This document shows positions 16,897 through 28,859 of a DNA stretch of 64,000 nucleotides, piece after piece (positions within the stretch are counted from its first letter, which is position 1; each line of letters begins with the position of its first letter). The translations under genes and the position numbers were made by a program. The notes beneath the pieces are model-generated. The model had not been told where the DNA came from and did no database searches. It saw only the letters and a list, made by a program, of their open reading frames with translations. Source of the stretch: Paraburkholderia franconis (lineage in GTDB: Bacteria; Pseudomonadota; Gammaproteobacteria; Burkholderiales; Burkholderiaceae); contig NZ_WHNP01000020.1 in assembly GCF_009362735.1 (NCBI RefSeq), positions 62,001 through 126,000 of the forward strand. The letters are read 5' to 3'.

Positions 16897-17757
16897 TCAG
16901 AACGGCTCCTTGCCCGAAAAATCCGGCGCGCGCCGTTCGCGCAGCGATGCCACGCCCTCCTGCACGTCCGGTCCCGCGAAGCCCATGAATTCCAACGCCA
17001 GCGATGTGTCGAACGCGGGCCCCGCCGAGCGCAGCCAGTTGTTCAACGCGTACTTGGTCCAGCGGATCGCCGTCTGCGAACCATGCGCGAGCTTGCGCGC
17101 GACTTCGAACGTCTTCGGCAGCAGATCGTTGTCGTCGACGGCGAGCGATACGAGTCCGATCCGCTCGGCTTCCTCGCCGCTCACCGGCTCGCACAGCATC
17201 AGGTAGTACTTCGCCTTCGCCATCCCGCACAGGAGCGGCCACACGATTGCCGCGTGGTCGCCCGCCGCGACGCCCAGACGCGTGTGTCCGTCGATGATGC
17301 GCGCCGATTTCGTCGCGATCGAAATATCGGCGAGCAGTCCCGCGACGAGTCCCGCGCCGACTGCCGGTCCATGCATCGCCGATACGATCGGCTTGCTGCA
17401 GTTGATCACGTTGTAGACGAGGTCGCGCGCTTCGCGCCATACGCGCGTGCGCACATCGAAGTCGTTGGCCATGTCTTCGACAAGGCCCAGGTCGCCGCCC
17501 GCCGAAAAGCCCTTGCCCTCGCCGCGAATCACCGCGACGCGCGTCTCCGGATCGCGATCGATATCGCGCCAGATGTCGGCGAGTTCGCGATGCATGTTCG
17601 CGTCAGCCGTCGCGAGATTGCTCTTGTTCGTACCCTCGCCGCTCATCACGATTTCGAGGATGCCGTGCGCATGCCGCCGCACGCGCAACGACTTGTAGTG
17701 CGCGTAAAACGCGGGTTCGATCGTTTGCGATTCCGATTCGTGAGACATGGCTGACAT
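16897..17757 (-). CDS. Crotonase-fold protein (enoyl-CoA hydratase/isomerase family) lacking both catalytic Glu
   Basis: A 286-residue crotonase-superfamily protein. The acyl-CoA binding and oxyanion-hole segments are clear: [10 protein letters not shown] at 81-90 and [10 protein letters not shown] at 128-137. Aligned by eye with rat mitochondrial hydratase, the two catalytic glutamates (E144, E164) fall on K150 and H158, so ordinary hydration is doubtful; another crotonase reaction such as decarboxylation, isomerisation or hydrolysis is possible. The start may be 17757 or the ATG at 17748; neither has a clear ribosome site. The next gene upstream, a binding protein, ends 82 bases before it. 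Confidence 0.82.
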   Translation of the reverse strand: MSAMSHESESQTIEPAFYAHYKSLRVRRHAHGILEIVMSGEGTNKSNLATADANMHRELADIWRDIDRDPETRVAVIRGEGKGFSAGGDLGLVEDMANDFDVRTRVWREARDLVYNVINCSKPIVSAMHGPAVGAGLVAGLLADISIATKSARIIDGHTRLGVAAGDHAAIVWPLLCGMAKAKYYLMLCEPVSGEEAERIGLVSLAVDDNDLLPKTFEVARKLAHGSQTAIRWTKYALNNWLRSAGPAFDTSLALEFMGFAGPDVQEGVASLRERRAPDFSGKEPF

Positions 17758-17839
17758 CCGTAAGAGCGACGCGTCGGCGTCGGAACACACTTCACGCACG
17801 CGGCGCAGCCGACGCTGCGCCACACGAACACACCGCGTT

Positions 17840-19048
17840 CTAGCGCGGCTGATACATCCACTTCGCGCTGCGAATCTCGACCATCACGCGCGCGCGCTGA
17901 TCGAGGCCCAAATGATCCGTCGTGCTCATGTTCACGACGCCATTCGTGTCGGCGAGACCGCGTGTCGCTTCGAGTGCATCGCGCAACGCGCGGCGAAATT
18001 CGACCGTGCCGGGCGCGGCCGATTTCAGCGCGACGGGAATCGCGCTGTTCAGCAACATGCTCGCGTCCCACGCATACGAGCCGAACGCCGACACGCTGCC
18101 CGGCCCGCGCAGCTTCTCGAAGCGCTCGATGTAATCGAGCGCGAGACGCTTCGAAGCATAGTCCGCGGGAAGCTGCGATGCGACCAGCACGGGACTCGCG
18201 GGCAGGAACGTGCCATTGCAATCGGCGCCGCACACGCGCAGGAAGTCGTTATTGCCGACGCCGTGGTTGTGATAGATCTTGCCCTTGTAGCCGCGCGAGA
18301 TCAGCGTCTTCGGCGGCAGCGCGGCCGGCGTGCCCGCCGCGCCGACGACGACGGCATCCGGATTCGCCGCCATGATCTTGAGGATCTGTCCCGTGACGCT
18401 AGGGTCCGTGCGGTTGAAGCGCTCGTTGGCGACCACGCTGATGTGATGGATTTGCGCGAACTTCGCGACTTCCGCGTAGAACGTCTCGCCGAGCGCATCC
18501 GCCTGGCCGATGTACGCAAGCGTCTTCACGCCGTGCTGGCTCGCGTGCTCGGTGATCGCGGACGCCATCATCGCGTCTGTTTGCGGCGTCTTGAACATCC
18601 AGTGCCGCTTCGCATCGACGGGCTCGATGATCTTCGCCGACGACGCCAATGAAATCGCAGGCGTTTCACCTTCGGCGATCACGTCAATCATCGCGAGCGA
18701 GTTCGGCGTGATCGACGAGCCGATGATGGCATCGACATGATTTTCGGAGATCAGCTTTTTCGTGTCCTGCACGGCTTGCGTGGTATCGGATGCATCGTCG
18801 AGCACGATGTATTCGACCTTCTGGCCGGCGACCTCTTTCGGAAAGAGCGTCGAGGTATCGCGCGCGGGAATGCCGAGCGATGCGGCCGGCCCCGTCAGCG
18901 ACAGCACGAGTCCGATCTTCACCTGCGCGAGCGCGAGTCCCGGCAAAAGAGAAAGCGTGGCGCCGAGTACTGTGCGCCGGCCTGTGGCGCGAGAGTTGGT
19001 AAAGCGCTCGCGCAAAGTTGAAAATGCAAACGTCCCGTATCGCGGCAT
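17840..19048 (-). CDS. Branched-chain-amino-acid-type ABC substrate-binding protein, solitary
   Basis: A 402-residue periplasmic binding protein of the Leu/Ile/Val-type family: [17 protein letters not shown] after the signal peptide, [35 protein letters not shown], and [14 protein letters not shown] near the end. The export signal is long, with a twin-arginine-like GRRTVLGA before the hydrophobic core ([12 protein letters not shown], cleavage before QVK); whether it uses Tat or Sec is open. No permease or ATPase gene is adjacent. The ATG has an AGGAGA ribosome site which follows directly on the array of hairpin repeats at 19061-19259, so its leader consists largely of repeats. Confidence 0.9.
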   Translation of the reverse strand: MPRYGTFAFSTLRERFTNSRATGRRTVLGATLSLLPGLALAQVKIGLVLSLTGPAASLGIPARDTSTLFPKEVAGQKVEYIVLDDASDTTQAVQDTKKLISENHVDAIIGSSITPNSLAMIDVIAEGETPAISLASSAKIIEPVDAKRHWMFKTPQTDAMMASAITEHASQHGVKTLAYIGQADALGETFYAEVAKFAQIHHISVVANERFNRTDPSVTGQILKIMAANPDAVVVGAAGTPAALPPKTLISRGYKGKIYHNHGVGNNDFLRVCGADCNGTFLPASPVLVASQLPADYASKRLALDYIERFEKLRGPGSVSAFGSYAWDASMLLNSAIPVALKSAAPGTVEFRRALRDALEATRGLADTNGVVNMSTTDHLGLDQRARVMVEIRSAKWMYQPR

Positions 19049-19060
19049 GCGTTGTCTCCT

Positions 19061-19259
19061 GTCGACCAGAGTCGGCGCTTTAGTGCCTTACTCTGGTCCC
19101 ATGCAAAGCTGTCGACCAGAATTGGCGCTTTAGCTGTCGGCTGGAGTTAGTGCTTTAGCACCTACTCCAGCCCCGTGCAGAGCACCTACTCCCGTCCCAT
19201 GCAAAGCTGTCGACCACAGTTGGCGCTTTAGTGCCTCACTCCGCTCCGATGCAATAGCT
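19061..19259 (-). repeat. Tandem hairpin-repeat array A in the leader of the binding-protein gene
   Basis: About five units or part-units of roughly 50 bases. Read toward the downstream gene (minus strand), a unit runs TTGCATGGGAC-stem-AAGCGCC-stem-GTCGAC. The last unit has outer stem 19064-19072 (GACCAGAGT on plus) paired with 19090-19098 (ACTCTGGTC), around an inner GGCGC/GTGCC hairpin. The middle unit pairs 19139-19147 (GGCTGGAGT) with 19164-19172 (ACTCCAGCC) around GTGCT/AGCAC. The stems differ in sequence but stay paired. The array ends in GTCGAC joined to the AGGAGA ribosome site of the gene. A related array is at 57199-57360. Confidence 0.85.
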
Positions 19260-19439
19260 CGTGGTTCTTGTACGTTCTGCGATGCTGCGTGGCTTGCGCT
19301 GTTCCGCTATCGGAATATCAGCGGCTGCGAGGCTCGATGCCCTCTCGCGCGAGCGTCAGTGTAGCGGCGCGCGCGACGCTACCGGCATCGGGCGAAACCC
19401 TTTCGGACCGCTCGACGCGATGCGCCGCCAACGCCGCGC

Positions 19440-19470
19440 GTGCATGACGCGTCGATGAAACGTCATGCAC
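19440..19470 (-). terminator. Strong hairpin after the FAH-family gene
   Basis: GTGCATGACG at 19440-19449 pairs perfectly with CGTCATGCAC at 19461-19470. It lies 13 bases past the stop of the minus-strand gene at 19484-20473. No U-tract follows, so it may stabilise the 3' end or act with Rho rather than be a classic terminator. The 180 bases between it and array A hold nothing I recognise. Confidence 0.45.
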
Positions 19471-19483
19471 GATGCCCCTCTCA

Positions 19484-20473
19484 CTACGCGTCTTCGAGCG
19501 GCGCAACGGCCTGATCGATCGAGCCGAAAATCGACTTGCCTGCTTCGTCGAACATCTCGATCTTCACCGTGTCACCGAACTTCATGAACTCGGTTTGCGC
19601 CGCGCCGTGCTCGATCGTTTCGAGGCAGCGCTTCTCGGCGATGCAGCAGTAGCCGCGCTTCGAGTCCTTGTTCGAGACCGTGCCCGAGCCGACGATCGAG
19701 CCCGCGCGCAAGTTACGCGTCTTCGCCGCATGCGCGATCAGCTGGCCGAAGTTGAACACCATGTCGGTGCCCGCATCCGGCTGTCCGACCTTCCTGCCGT
19801 TCCAGTGAACGATCATCGGACGATGCACGCGGCCTTCGCGCCACGCATCGCCGAGTTCGTCGAGCGTCACGGCGACGGGTGCGAACGACGTCGCCGGCTT
19901 GCTCTGGAAGAAGCCGAAACCCTTCGCCAGTTCGGCGGGAATCAGGTTGCGCAGCGACACGTCGTTGACGAGCGTCACGAGCCGAATGCTCTTCAACGCC
20001 TGCTCGGGCTTCGTGCCCATCGGCACATCGCCCGTGATGACGGCAACTTCCGCCTCGAAGTCGATGCCGAACGATTCCGACGCGCACACGATGTCGTCCT
20101 TCGGGCCGATGAAGTCGTCGCTGCCGCCCTGGTACATCAACGGATCGGTCCAGAACTCGGGCGGCATCTCGGCGCCGCGCGCGCGGCGCACGAGCTCGAC
20201 GTGGTTCACATACGCGGAGCCGTCGGCCCACTGGAACGCGCGCGGCAACGGCGCCATGCATTCCTTCGCGCCGAACGAAAACGTGTTGCGCGCGCGGCCC
20301 TGGTTTAACTCGTCGTACAGATCGCGCAACTGCGGCGCGTAGAAGGTCCAGTCGTCGAGGACGCGCTGCATCGTTGGCGCGATGGTGTCGGCGACGGCGG
20401 CCGTATGCAGGTCGCGGGAAACGACGATCAGTTGACCGTCGCGCGTGCCGTCCTTCAGCGTGGCAAGTTTCAT
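19484..20473 (-). CDS. Fumarylacetoacetate hydrolase family protein
   Basis: A 329-residue protein with an FAH-type C-terminal domain: DDFIGPKDDIVCASESFGIDFEAE holds acidic metal ligands, and later come RNLIPAELAKGFGFFQSKPATSFAP, GQPDAGTDMVFNFG and GSIVGSGTVSNKD, all in family order. Such enzymes cleave C-C bonds in beta-diketo acids, as in tyrosine or aromatic catabolism, using Mg2+ or Ca2+. Homogentisate genes are not in the window, so the substrate is uncertain. It is divergent from the IclR regulator 162 bases away, which probably controls it. Confidence 0.88.
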   Translation of the reverse strand: MKLATLKDGTRDGQLIVVSRDLHTAAVADTIAPTMQRVLDDWTFYAPQLRDLYDELNQGRARNTFSFGAKECMAPLPRAFQWADGSAYVNHVELVRRARGAEMPPEFWTDPLMYQGGSDDFIGPKDDIVCASESFGIDFEAEVAVITGDVPMGTKPEQALKSIRLVTLVNDVSLRNLIPAELAKGFGFFQSKPATSFAPVAVTLDELGDAWREGRVHRPMIVHWNGRKVGQPDAGTDMVFNFGQLIAHAAKTRNLRAGSIVGSGTVSNKDSKRGYCCIAEKRCLETIEHGAAQTEFMKFGDTVKIEMFDEAGKSIFGSIDQAVAPLEDA

Positions 20474-20635
20474 GGCGGGAAAGCGTGTGGATGACGATAA
20501 GAGGAATGTATTCTACGATGGTGAATCGGCGCGGCCCAAGCGGATGCCTCATGCGGGCTCTTGCACATGGCGACGCGCCCGGTTTGCGTCGTTTGTCCGC
20601 TGCCGTTTTCACGTTCACTCCCCGCCCCGTTGCCT

Positions 20636-21526
20636 ATGTCACCGACCGCCCGCTCAACTTCGATCCGCCAGGATGCCGAATCCGCCGAACCGCTCGATTC
20701 CGTCGACGACGATGCCGTCGATCAGCACGAAGCCGGCGAGGAAAAGCTGCGCTCGGGCATCCAGTCGATCGAAGTGGGCTTTCGTCTGCTCGAGGTGCTC
20801 ACGCACGAACCGCGCGCGATGATGCTGCGCGACCTCGCGCAGCGCGCAGGCATGAGCCCGGCGAAAGCGCACCGCTATCTGGTGAGTTTCCAGCGCCTGG
20901 GCGTCGTCGCGCAGGACCCGCTGACGGGCCGTTACGAACTCGGCGGCTTCGCATTGCAACTGGGGCTCGCGCGGCTCGCGCGCGTCGACGGCGTGAAGCT
21001 CGCGCGCGTTGCGCTCGCCGAACTGCGCGACCGGCTGGACATGACGGTGGGCATCGCGGTGTGGGGCAACCAGGGGCCGACCGTCGTGCACTGGATGGAG
21101 TCGAGCTATCCCGCGAAGGCATCGCTGAAACTCGGCGACGTGATGCCGATGCTCAGTTCCGCGACGGGGCTGCTGTTCGCCGCATATCTGCCGCGCGGAA
21201 AGACGGCCGCGATGATCGAACGCGAGCTCGCACACACGCAGCGTTGGGCGACGGCCAACACACCGACCACGCCGGAGGACGTCGAGCGCGTGCTCGAAGA
21301 CGTGCGCGCGCATGGCGCGGCGCGCGTCGAAGGCATGTTGCTGCCGACCATACACGCGTTCTGCACGCCCGTGTTCGATTCGAACGGCGATCTCGCGCTC
21401 GGACTGATCGCGCTCGGTCACGAAGGCGCGTTCGATATCGCGTGGGGCGGCGCAGTCGATACCGCTTTGCGCGAGTGCGCGCAGAAGCTGTCATATGAAC
21501 TCGGGTATAGTCCGACGCCCCGATAG
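20636..21526 (+). CDS. IclR-family transcriptional regulator
   Basis: A 296-residue regulator: acidic N-terminal extension, winged helix-turn-helix at about 45-105 (SIEVGFRLLEVLTHEPRAMML, LAQRAGMSPAKAHRYLVSF), then an IclR effector domain (LGDVMPMLSSATGLLFAAYLP, VEGMLLPTIHAFCTPVFD). IclR proteins usually regulate catabolic genes and bind small organic acids. The divergent FAH-family gene is the likely target. The start at 20636 avoids an Arg/Cys-rich stretch upstream, although no good ribosome site is visible, so it could be leaderless or start slightly differently. Confidence 0.9.
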   Translation: MSPTARSTSIRQDAESAEPLDSVDDDAVDQHEAGEEKLRSGIQSIEVGFRLLEVLTHEPRAMMLRDLAQRAGMSPAKAHRYLVSFQRLGVVAQDPLTGRYELGGFALQLGLARLARVDGVKLARVALAELRDRLDMTVGIAVWGNQGPTVVHWMESSYPAKASLKLGDVMPMLSSATGLLFAAYLPRGKTAAMIERELAHTQRWATANTPTTPEDVERVLEDVRAHGAARVEGMLLPTIHAFCTPVFDSNGDLALGLIALGHEGAFDIAWGGAVDTALRECAQKLSYELGYSPTPR

Positions 21527-21647
21527 GCCTTCATTCACACGACAACTCGCGCGCCAAGCCGCACGACGAACCGCACGATGAACGCGTAACGGCGGCGCCC
21601 GGTCGAAACGTCTTTAACCGCGTTCCGCGTTCAACACACTGTCTCCG

Positions 21648-22868
21648 ATGTCGTCTCCGTTCGCTGTCCGCACCGTTTCGTCGCATGCGCAACTCGCCGC
21701 AGCGCAGCGCCGTTCGTCGCGGCTGCGGTGGACGGGCGTGCTGGCGGCTGTCGCCGGCGCGCACCTGATCGCCGCGCTGTGGTTCGAACGGCATCACGAC
21801 ACGTTCAAGCCGGTTGCGCCGGAGCATGTTCCCGTGCAGGTCGCGCTGCTCAAGCCCGAGCGCATCGAAACGCAGGCGGCCGGCTCTCCGCCGCCCGCCG
21901 TCGCGAAGCCCGCGCCGCCCAAACATGGTGCGCGGCCGCTGCGTGAGCATGTGCTGACGGCGACGCGTCCGCAACCGTCAAAAGTACCCGCGACGAACGC
22001 AGCCGCCAGCGCGCCTGTCGGTGCTTCGGCCGCTTCGGATTCAGCGGCTGCGTCCGCTGCGGCAGCCCAGCCCGCAGCAAACGCTGGCCCCGGCATCGGC
22101 CAGGGCAACGCGCCACAAGCGACGCCGGGCGTGAAGTTTTCCGTGCCGCCATCGGGCGATCTGCAATACGACACGTTCTACAACGGCGTTCGCAATCAGC
22201 CTGGCACGATTCACTGGACGAGCGATGGCCACTCGTACGATATGGTCGTTTCGGTGCCTCTACCGTTTGTCGGCACATTCAGCTATTCGAGCCACGGACA
22301 CGTCGACGCATTCGGCCTCGCCCCTGATCAGTACGTCGAAAAGCGCGGCCGTCGCGGCGAAGACGTAACCATGTTCAATCGCGACACGAAGCAGATCGGC
22401 TTCACGCGCACGCCGGCTACATTGGCGCTGCCCGACGGCGCGCAGGACCGCTTCAGCATGGTGATGCAACTGGCGAGTCTGGTGCGCGGCGACCCGGACG
22501 CCTATCAGCCAGGCGTCACGCGCCAGTTCTACGTGACGGACAACGATAGCGGCGAGATCTGGCCTATCGAGACGATAGGCGACGAAACGGTGCGCACCGA
22601 GCAAGGATCGATCGATGCGCGGCATTTCATGCGGCTGCCGCGCCGCGCAAACGATCGCCGGCGCATCGACGTGTGGCTTGCGCCGTCGCTCGGCTGGCTG
22701 CCGGCGCGCCTCGTGCAGACGGAACCGAACGGCACGCAGATCGAACTCGTATGGCGCGGCAAGCTCGCGCCGCCTGATGTCAACGACACGTCTTCTTCGG
22801 ACGACACCTCGTCGGGCAGCCCCCAACCCTCCGTCACCGATCCCGGCGCGGGGCCCGAAAAGCCCTGA
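21648..22868 (+). CDS. DUF3108 envelope protein with a membrane anchor
   Basis: A 406-residue protein: cytoplasmic start, one membrane helix at about 27-43 (RWTGVLAAVAGAHLIAALWF), a Pro/Ala/Lys-rich linker from about 60 to 160 that resembles periplasm-spanning linkers, and a DUF3108 beta domain from about 165 (GDLQYDTFYNGVRNQPGTIHW, FVGTFSYSSHGHVDAFG, YVEKRGRRGEDVTMFN). The family is found in many proteobacteria, always envelope-directed, with no proven role. The last 30 residues are a Ser/Asp/Pro tail. The gene lies about 120 bases after the IclR gene in the same direction. Confidence 0.85.
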   Translation: MSSPFAVRTVSSHAQLAAAQRRSSRLRWTGVLAAVAGAHLIAALWFERHHDTFKPVAPEHVPVQVALLKPERIETQAAGSPPPAVAKPAPPKHGARPLREHVLTATRPQPSKVPATNAAASAPVGASAASDSAAASAAAAQPAANAGPGIGQGNAPQATPGVKFSVPPSGDLQYDTFYNGVRNQPGTIHWTSDGHSYDMVVSVPLPFVGTFSYSSHGHVDAFGLAPDQYVEKRGRRGEDVTMFNRDTKQIGFTRTPATLALPDGAQDRFSMVMQLASLVRGDPDAYQPGVTRQFYVTDNDSGEIWPIETIGDETVRTEQGSIDARHFMRLPRRANDRRRIDVWLAPSLGWLPARLVQTEPNGTQIELVWRGKLAPPDVNDTSSSDDTSSGSPQPSVTDPGAGPEKP

Positions 22869-23074
22869 TGCAAGCAGGCTCTTGGCGCTGCGGGATACTT
22901 GACAATCGAGGCCGTACTCGTCTTCAGAAACTTCTGTCGCGTGCATGAATCGCACGACGAGCAGCGCTCACACGAACGGTTCATGTGCATCCCATGATGC
23001 GAATCGAACGACCCGGATCGCATGAACGGTTGATTCACTCGTTCTTTCATTGCGACATCACCTATGGAGTCCGC

Positions 23075-23863
23075 ATGCAAATCAATGTGAATGGCATCGA
23101 TACGCGTTACATCCTGAGCAATGAAGGTGGAGGCCCCTGGCTTACGTTTATTCATCAGCTAGGCGGCGATCTGTCGGTATGGGATCAGCTCGCCGGTTTT
23201 TTCCGCGACGAGTACACGGTCTTGCGCTACGACGTGCGCGGTCACGGTCAAACAGCTGTATCGGACAGGCAGTTCAGCGTGGCGGATCTGTCGCAGGATC
23301 TGCGCGCGCTGCTGGATGCGCTTGGCGTAAAGAAGACACATCTCGTCGGCATGTCGATGGGTGGCATGATCGCGCAGCAGTTCGCGCTCGATAACCCGGA
23401 TCGCGTGGATACGCTGACGCTCACCGATACGCACGCCGCCACGCCATCCGACGGCCGCGCCCTGTGGGAGCAGCGCGCGGCGACGGTGCGCAACGAAGGC
23501 GTCGGCGCGCTCGCGCAAGCGACGATGGAACGCTGGCTGACTGCCGGCTTCCGCGATGCGCACCCCGAAGTCGTCGAGCAGATTCGCGAGGTATTCGAGA
23601 ACACTTCGTCTGAGGGTTATGCGCATGCGTGCCTTGCACTGCGCGATTTCGACGTGAGCAGTAGACTGAGGGGGATCACCCTTCCTACTCTCGCAGTGGC
23701 TGGACGCCACGATGCAGGCACGCCACCTGCTGCTACACAGGCGATCGCGGATGCCATCGGGGGAGCGAGATTCGAACTGCTGGACGCGGCTCACCTCGCA
23801 CCGATCGAGCAATCGCAACGTTTTACTGCTTTGCTTGAATCGTTTCTGCAGAAACTGGTCTAA
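23075..23863 (+). CDS. Alpha/beta-hydrolase, enol-lactonase-like
   Basis: A 262-residue hydrolase close in pattern to 3-oxoadipate enol-lactonases (PcaD): FIHQLGGDLSVWDQL at about 25-39, YDVRGHGQT, nucleophile GMSMGG with S94, acid in GRHDAGTPP and histidine in DAAHLAPIEQ. No other beta-ketoadipate genes are near, so it may act on a different ester or lactone. The ATG at 23075 is preferred over upstream starts because GGAG lies six bases ahead. No signal peptide, so it should be cytoplasmic. It stands alone between DUF3108 and DUF3567. Confidence 0.85.
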   Translation: MQINVNGIDTRYILSNEGGGPWLTFIHQLGGDLSVWDQLAGFFRDEYTVLRYDVRGHGQTAVSDRQFSVADLSQDLRALLDALGVKKTHLVGMSMGGMIAQQFALDNPDRVDTLTLTDTHAATPSDGRALWEQRAATVRNEGVGALAQATMERWLTAGFRDAHPEVVEQIREVFENTSSEGYAHACLALRDFDVSSRLRGITLPTLAVAGRHDAGTPPAATQAIADAIGGARFELLDAAHLAPIEQSQRFTALLESFLQKLV

Positions 23864-23979
23864 CAGACAGGTCCGGGATCTTAACGCGTCAGGCCGGACC
23901 CACCCCTTGAATTCCAAACCATGGGCTCCATCTACGGTGCAACACTGGCCCGGAGCCATCGGAAAGAAGGAGTGTCGCC

Positions 23980-24237
23980 ATGCAAATGATCTACAACAGC
24001 CCCAACTATTGTGTCGTCGAATTCCCGCCGCAGGACGGGCATATCGCGATGAGGTCCGGTGGGTATGAGATCGTCGACAAGAACACGCAGCGCGAGATTT
24101 ACATCGACGGCGTGATGGCAGCCAGTTTTCGCGAGCACGTGCAAAAGCTCATCGAAGACGAACCGACGCTAGACGAAGTGGACGAATTTCTCGGTCAATT
24201 CGACAGCCTGATGAATCAGCCGGTCATTCTTCACTGA
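23980..24237 (+). CDS. DUF3567 family small protein
   Basis: An 85-residue protein beginning MQMIYNSPNYCVVEFPP, the signature of DUF3567, a family restricted largely to Burkholderiales. It is acidic toward the end (IEDEPTLDEVDEFLGQFD) and has no membrane segment or known motif. AAGGAG lies nine bases before the ATG, and an intrinsic terminator follows 49 bases after the stop, so it is a single-gene unit. Function unknown. Confidence 0.88.
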   Translation: MQMIYNSPNYCVVEFPPQDGHIAMRSGGYEIVDKNTQREIYIDGVMAASFREHVQKLIEDEPTLDEVDEFLGQFDSLMNQPVILH

Positions 24238-24285
24238 CCCATCGGCGCCGCTGACGCCAACTCCAGGCGACACGTCCCCAATCGA

Positions 24286-24314
24286 CCCCGCCCGGCTTGC
24301 CCGGCGGGGTTTTT
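24286..24314 (+). terminator. Intrinsic terminator after the DUF3567 gene
   Basis: CCCCGCC pairs with GGCGGGG around a CGGCTTGCCC loop, followed by TTTTTCG. The 230 bases from here to metH hold a possible -10 box (TACAAT at 24489) and no gene or recognisable riboswitch. Confidence 0.88.
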
Positions 24315-24548
24315 CGTTTTTGTCGCTGCGCCAGCCTCTCTTGCGACGCGCCACGCCGGGCACGGCAAACGCGCCGCGCAAGCAGCGAAAGATATACTGC
24401 CCGCGCTCCATTGCCAGCAACGGGCGGGCCTTGCGCGCAAGCACGGACTGCAAAGCCGCGTCGCGCGGCGAGTTCGCGGCCATCCGGCTACAATATTGAG
24501 TTTCCTGAAAAAGTCGGCAGAGCCAGCCGGCACGAGCGCGATCAGACC

Positions 24549-25622
24549 ATGAACCAGCCCGCCAAGTCAGCCCCAACAGTCGCCAACGCCGGCGCCGCCT
24601 ACACGCGCGGCGCGGCCCTGCCCGCGTTGCTCGAATCGCGCATCCTGATCCTGGACGGCGCGATGGGCACGATGATCCAGCGCTACAAGCTCGACGAAGC
24701 CGCCTATCGCGGCGAGCGCTTCAAGGACTATGCGCGCGACATCAAGGGCAACAACGAGTTGCTATCGATCACGCAGCCGCAGATCATCAGCGAGATTCAC
24801 GAGCAGTACCTGGCTGCGGGCGCCGACATCATCGAGACGAACACGTTCGGCGCAACGACCATCGCGCAGGCCGACTACGGAATGGAAGCGCTCGCCGTCG
24901 AGATGAACCGCGAATCGGCGAAGCTCGCACGCGCCGCATGCGACAAATATTCGACGCCCGACAAGCCGCGCTTCGTTGCCGGCGCAATCGGGCCGACGCC
25001 GAAGACGGCGAGCATCTCGCCCGACGTCAACGATCCGGGCGCGCGCAACGTCAGTTTCGACGAATTGCGCGCCGCGTACTACGAGCAGGCGAAAGCGCTG
25101 ATGGAAGGCGGCGCGGACCTGTTCCTCGTCGAAACGATCTTCGACACGCTGAACGCAAAAGCCGCGCTCTTCGCGCTCGACGAGCTGTTCGACGACACGG
25201 ACGAGCGCCTGCCCATCATGATCTCGGGTACGGTGACGGACGCATCGGGCCGCATTCTGTCGGGACAGACAGTCGAAGCGTTCTGGAATTCGCTGCGTCA
25301 CGCGAAGCCGCTCACGTTCGGCCTGAACTGCGCGCTGGGCGCCGCGCTGATGCGCCCGTACATCGCGGAGCTGGCGAAGCTGTGCGACACGTACGTGTCG
25401 TGCTATCCGAATGCCGGCCTGCCGAATCCGATGAGCGACACGGGCTTCGACGAACTGCCCGCCGATACGTCGGGCCTCCTGAAGGAATTCGCGCAGGCGG
25501 GGCTCGTGAACATCGCGGGCGGCTGCTGCGGCACGACGCCGGAACATATCGCCGCGATCGCGAAGGCGCTGAACGAAGTGAAGCCGCGCAAGTGGCCGAG
25601 CCAGTATCGTGACGCCGCCTGA
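24549..25622 (+). CDS. metH: Methionine synthase, homocysteine-binding subunit (split MetH)
   Basis: A 357-residue protein equal to the first module of cobalamin-dependent methionine synthase, which holds homocysteine on zinc. [11 protein letters not shown] at about 34-44 opens the domain, and the three zinc cysteines are C261 (GLNCALG) and C326/C327 (GGCCGT). In E. coli all modules lie in one protein of about 1,230 residues; here the other modules are encoded 69 bases downstream as a separate gene. This split arrangement occurs in Burkholderia and relatives, so it is not damage. The upstream ATG at 24549 matches the family start. Confidence 0.95.
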   Translation: MNQPAKSAPTVANAGAAYTRGAALPALLESRILILDGAMGTMIQRYKLDEAAYRGERFKDYARDIKGNNELLSITQPQIISEIHEQYLAAGADIIETNTFGATTIAQADYGMEALAVEMNRESAKLARAACDKYSTPDKPRFVAGAIGPTPKTASISPDVNDPGARNVSFDELRAAYYEQAKALMEGGADLFLVETIFDTLNAKAALFALDELFDDTDERLPIMISGTVTDASGRILSGQTVEAFWNSLRHAKPLTFGLNCALGAALMRPYIAELAKLCDTYVSCYPNAGLPNPMSDTGFDELPADTSGLLKEFAQAGLVNIAGGCCGTTPEHIAAIAKALNEVKPRKWPSQYRDAA

Positions 25623-25691
25623 AGCACATCGACACTGCGCGGACGGCCGCCCGCAGAACCCATTGAAGCAACGACGAAACACGCACAGACC

Positions 25692-28409
<2,718 letters not shown>

Positions 28410-28450
28410 GCGAAAGCGGCGGACGGCAGGACTATATCGCTGTCCAGAGG

Positions 28451-28489
28451 CTGAATATTTTCAGTTGAAAGGCCCAGCGAATATTTTCG
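28451..28489. promoter_or_regulatory. Two AT-rich palindromes, candidate paired operator
   Basis: CTGAATATTTTCAG (28451-28464) and CGAATATTTTCG (28478-28489) are two short palindromes with the same TATT centre, spaced 26 bases core to core. They stand out as AT-rich in a GC-rich region and lie about 100 bases upstream of the small secreted-protein gene. Could be a regulator site or promoter elements. Confidence 0.4.
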
Positions 28490-28589
28490 GCTTTGTAGAC
28501 TGAAAACGCTTCATCCTGCCCACCCGCCAGACGCGACCGTAAAAACGCGTCGGCTCAACGACTTGCAACCGTCAACGGAGAGAAACCGT

Positions 28590-28796
28590 ATGAAGAAGCT
28601 GACGCTGATGTTGATCGCGTTATCGCTCGCCGCCGTCGCGCCGCTCGCCGGGGCCCAGCCTCAGGCTCCGGGCGGATCGAGTGCGGTGAGTTCGTATTCG
28701 CCGCCCACCGTCACTCACGTGAAAAAACCGAAAAAGAACAAGATGAAGAAGGGCGCGTCCGCTCCCGCGACCGCGCCGGAAGGCGCGAGCCAGTAA
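28590..28796 (+). CDS. Tiny secreted Lys-rich protein
   Basis: A 68-residue protein with a clear signal peptide (MKKLTLMLIALSLAAVAPLAGA, cleavage before QPQ). The mature part of about 46 residues is Pro/Ser/Ala-rich with a basic cluster, VKKPKKNKMKKG, in the middle. No family is recognised. The ATG at 28590 has a good GGAGAGA ribosome site and a strong terminator follows 35 bases after the stop, so it is a real, separately expressed gene. A periplasmic location is expected. Confidence 0.75.
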   Translation: MKKLTLMLIALSLAAVAPLAGAQPQAPGGSSAVSSYSPPTVTHVKKPKKNKMKKGASAPATAPEGASQ

Positions 28797-28831
28797 CGCG
28801 CGAGCGCCGCGTCACAACGAAAAAAGCAACA

Positions 28832-28859
28832 AAAAAGCCCATCGTGAGATGGGCTTTTT
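28832..28859 (+). terminator. Intrinsic terminator, works on both strands
   Basis: AAAAAGCCCATC pairs with GATGGGCTTTTT around the tetraloop GTGA. The A-run and T-run make it bidirectional, so it can end the small secreted-protein gene and also the opposing DUF1840 gene. Confidence 0.92.

Noticed and set aside
24315-24548. SAH or cobalamin riboswitch before metH
   Set aside because: None of the conserved core sequences of either class was recognised; the stretch is only moderately structured by eye.
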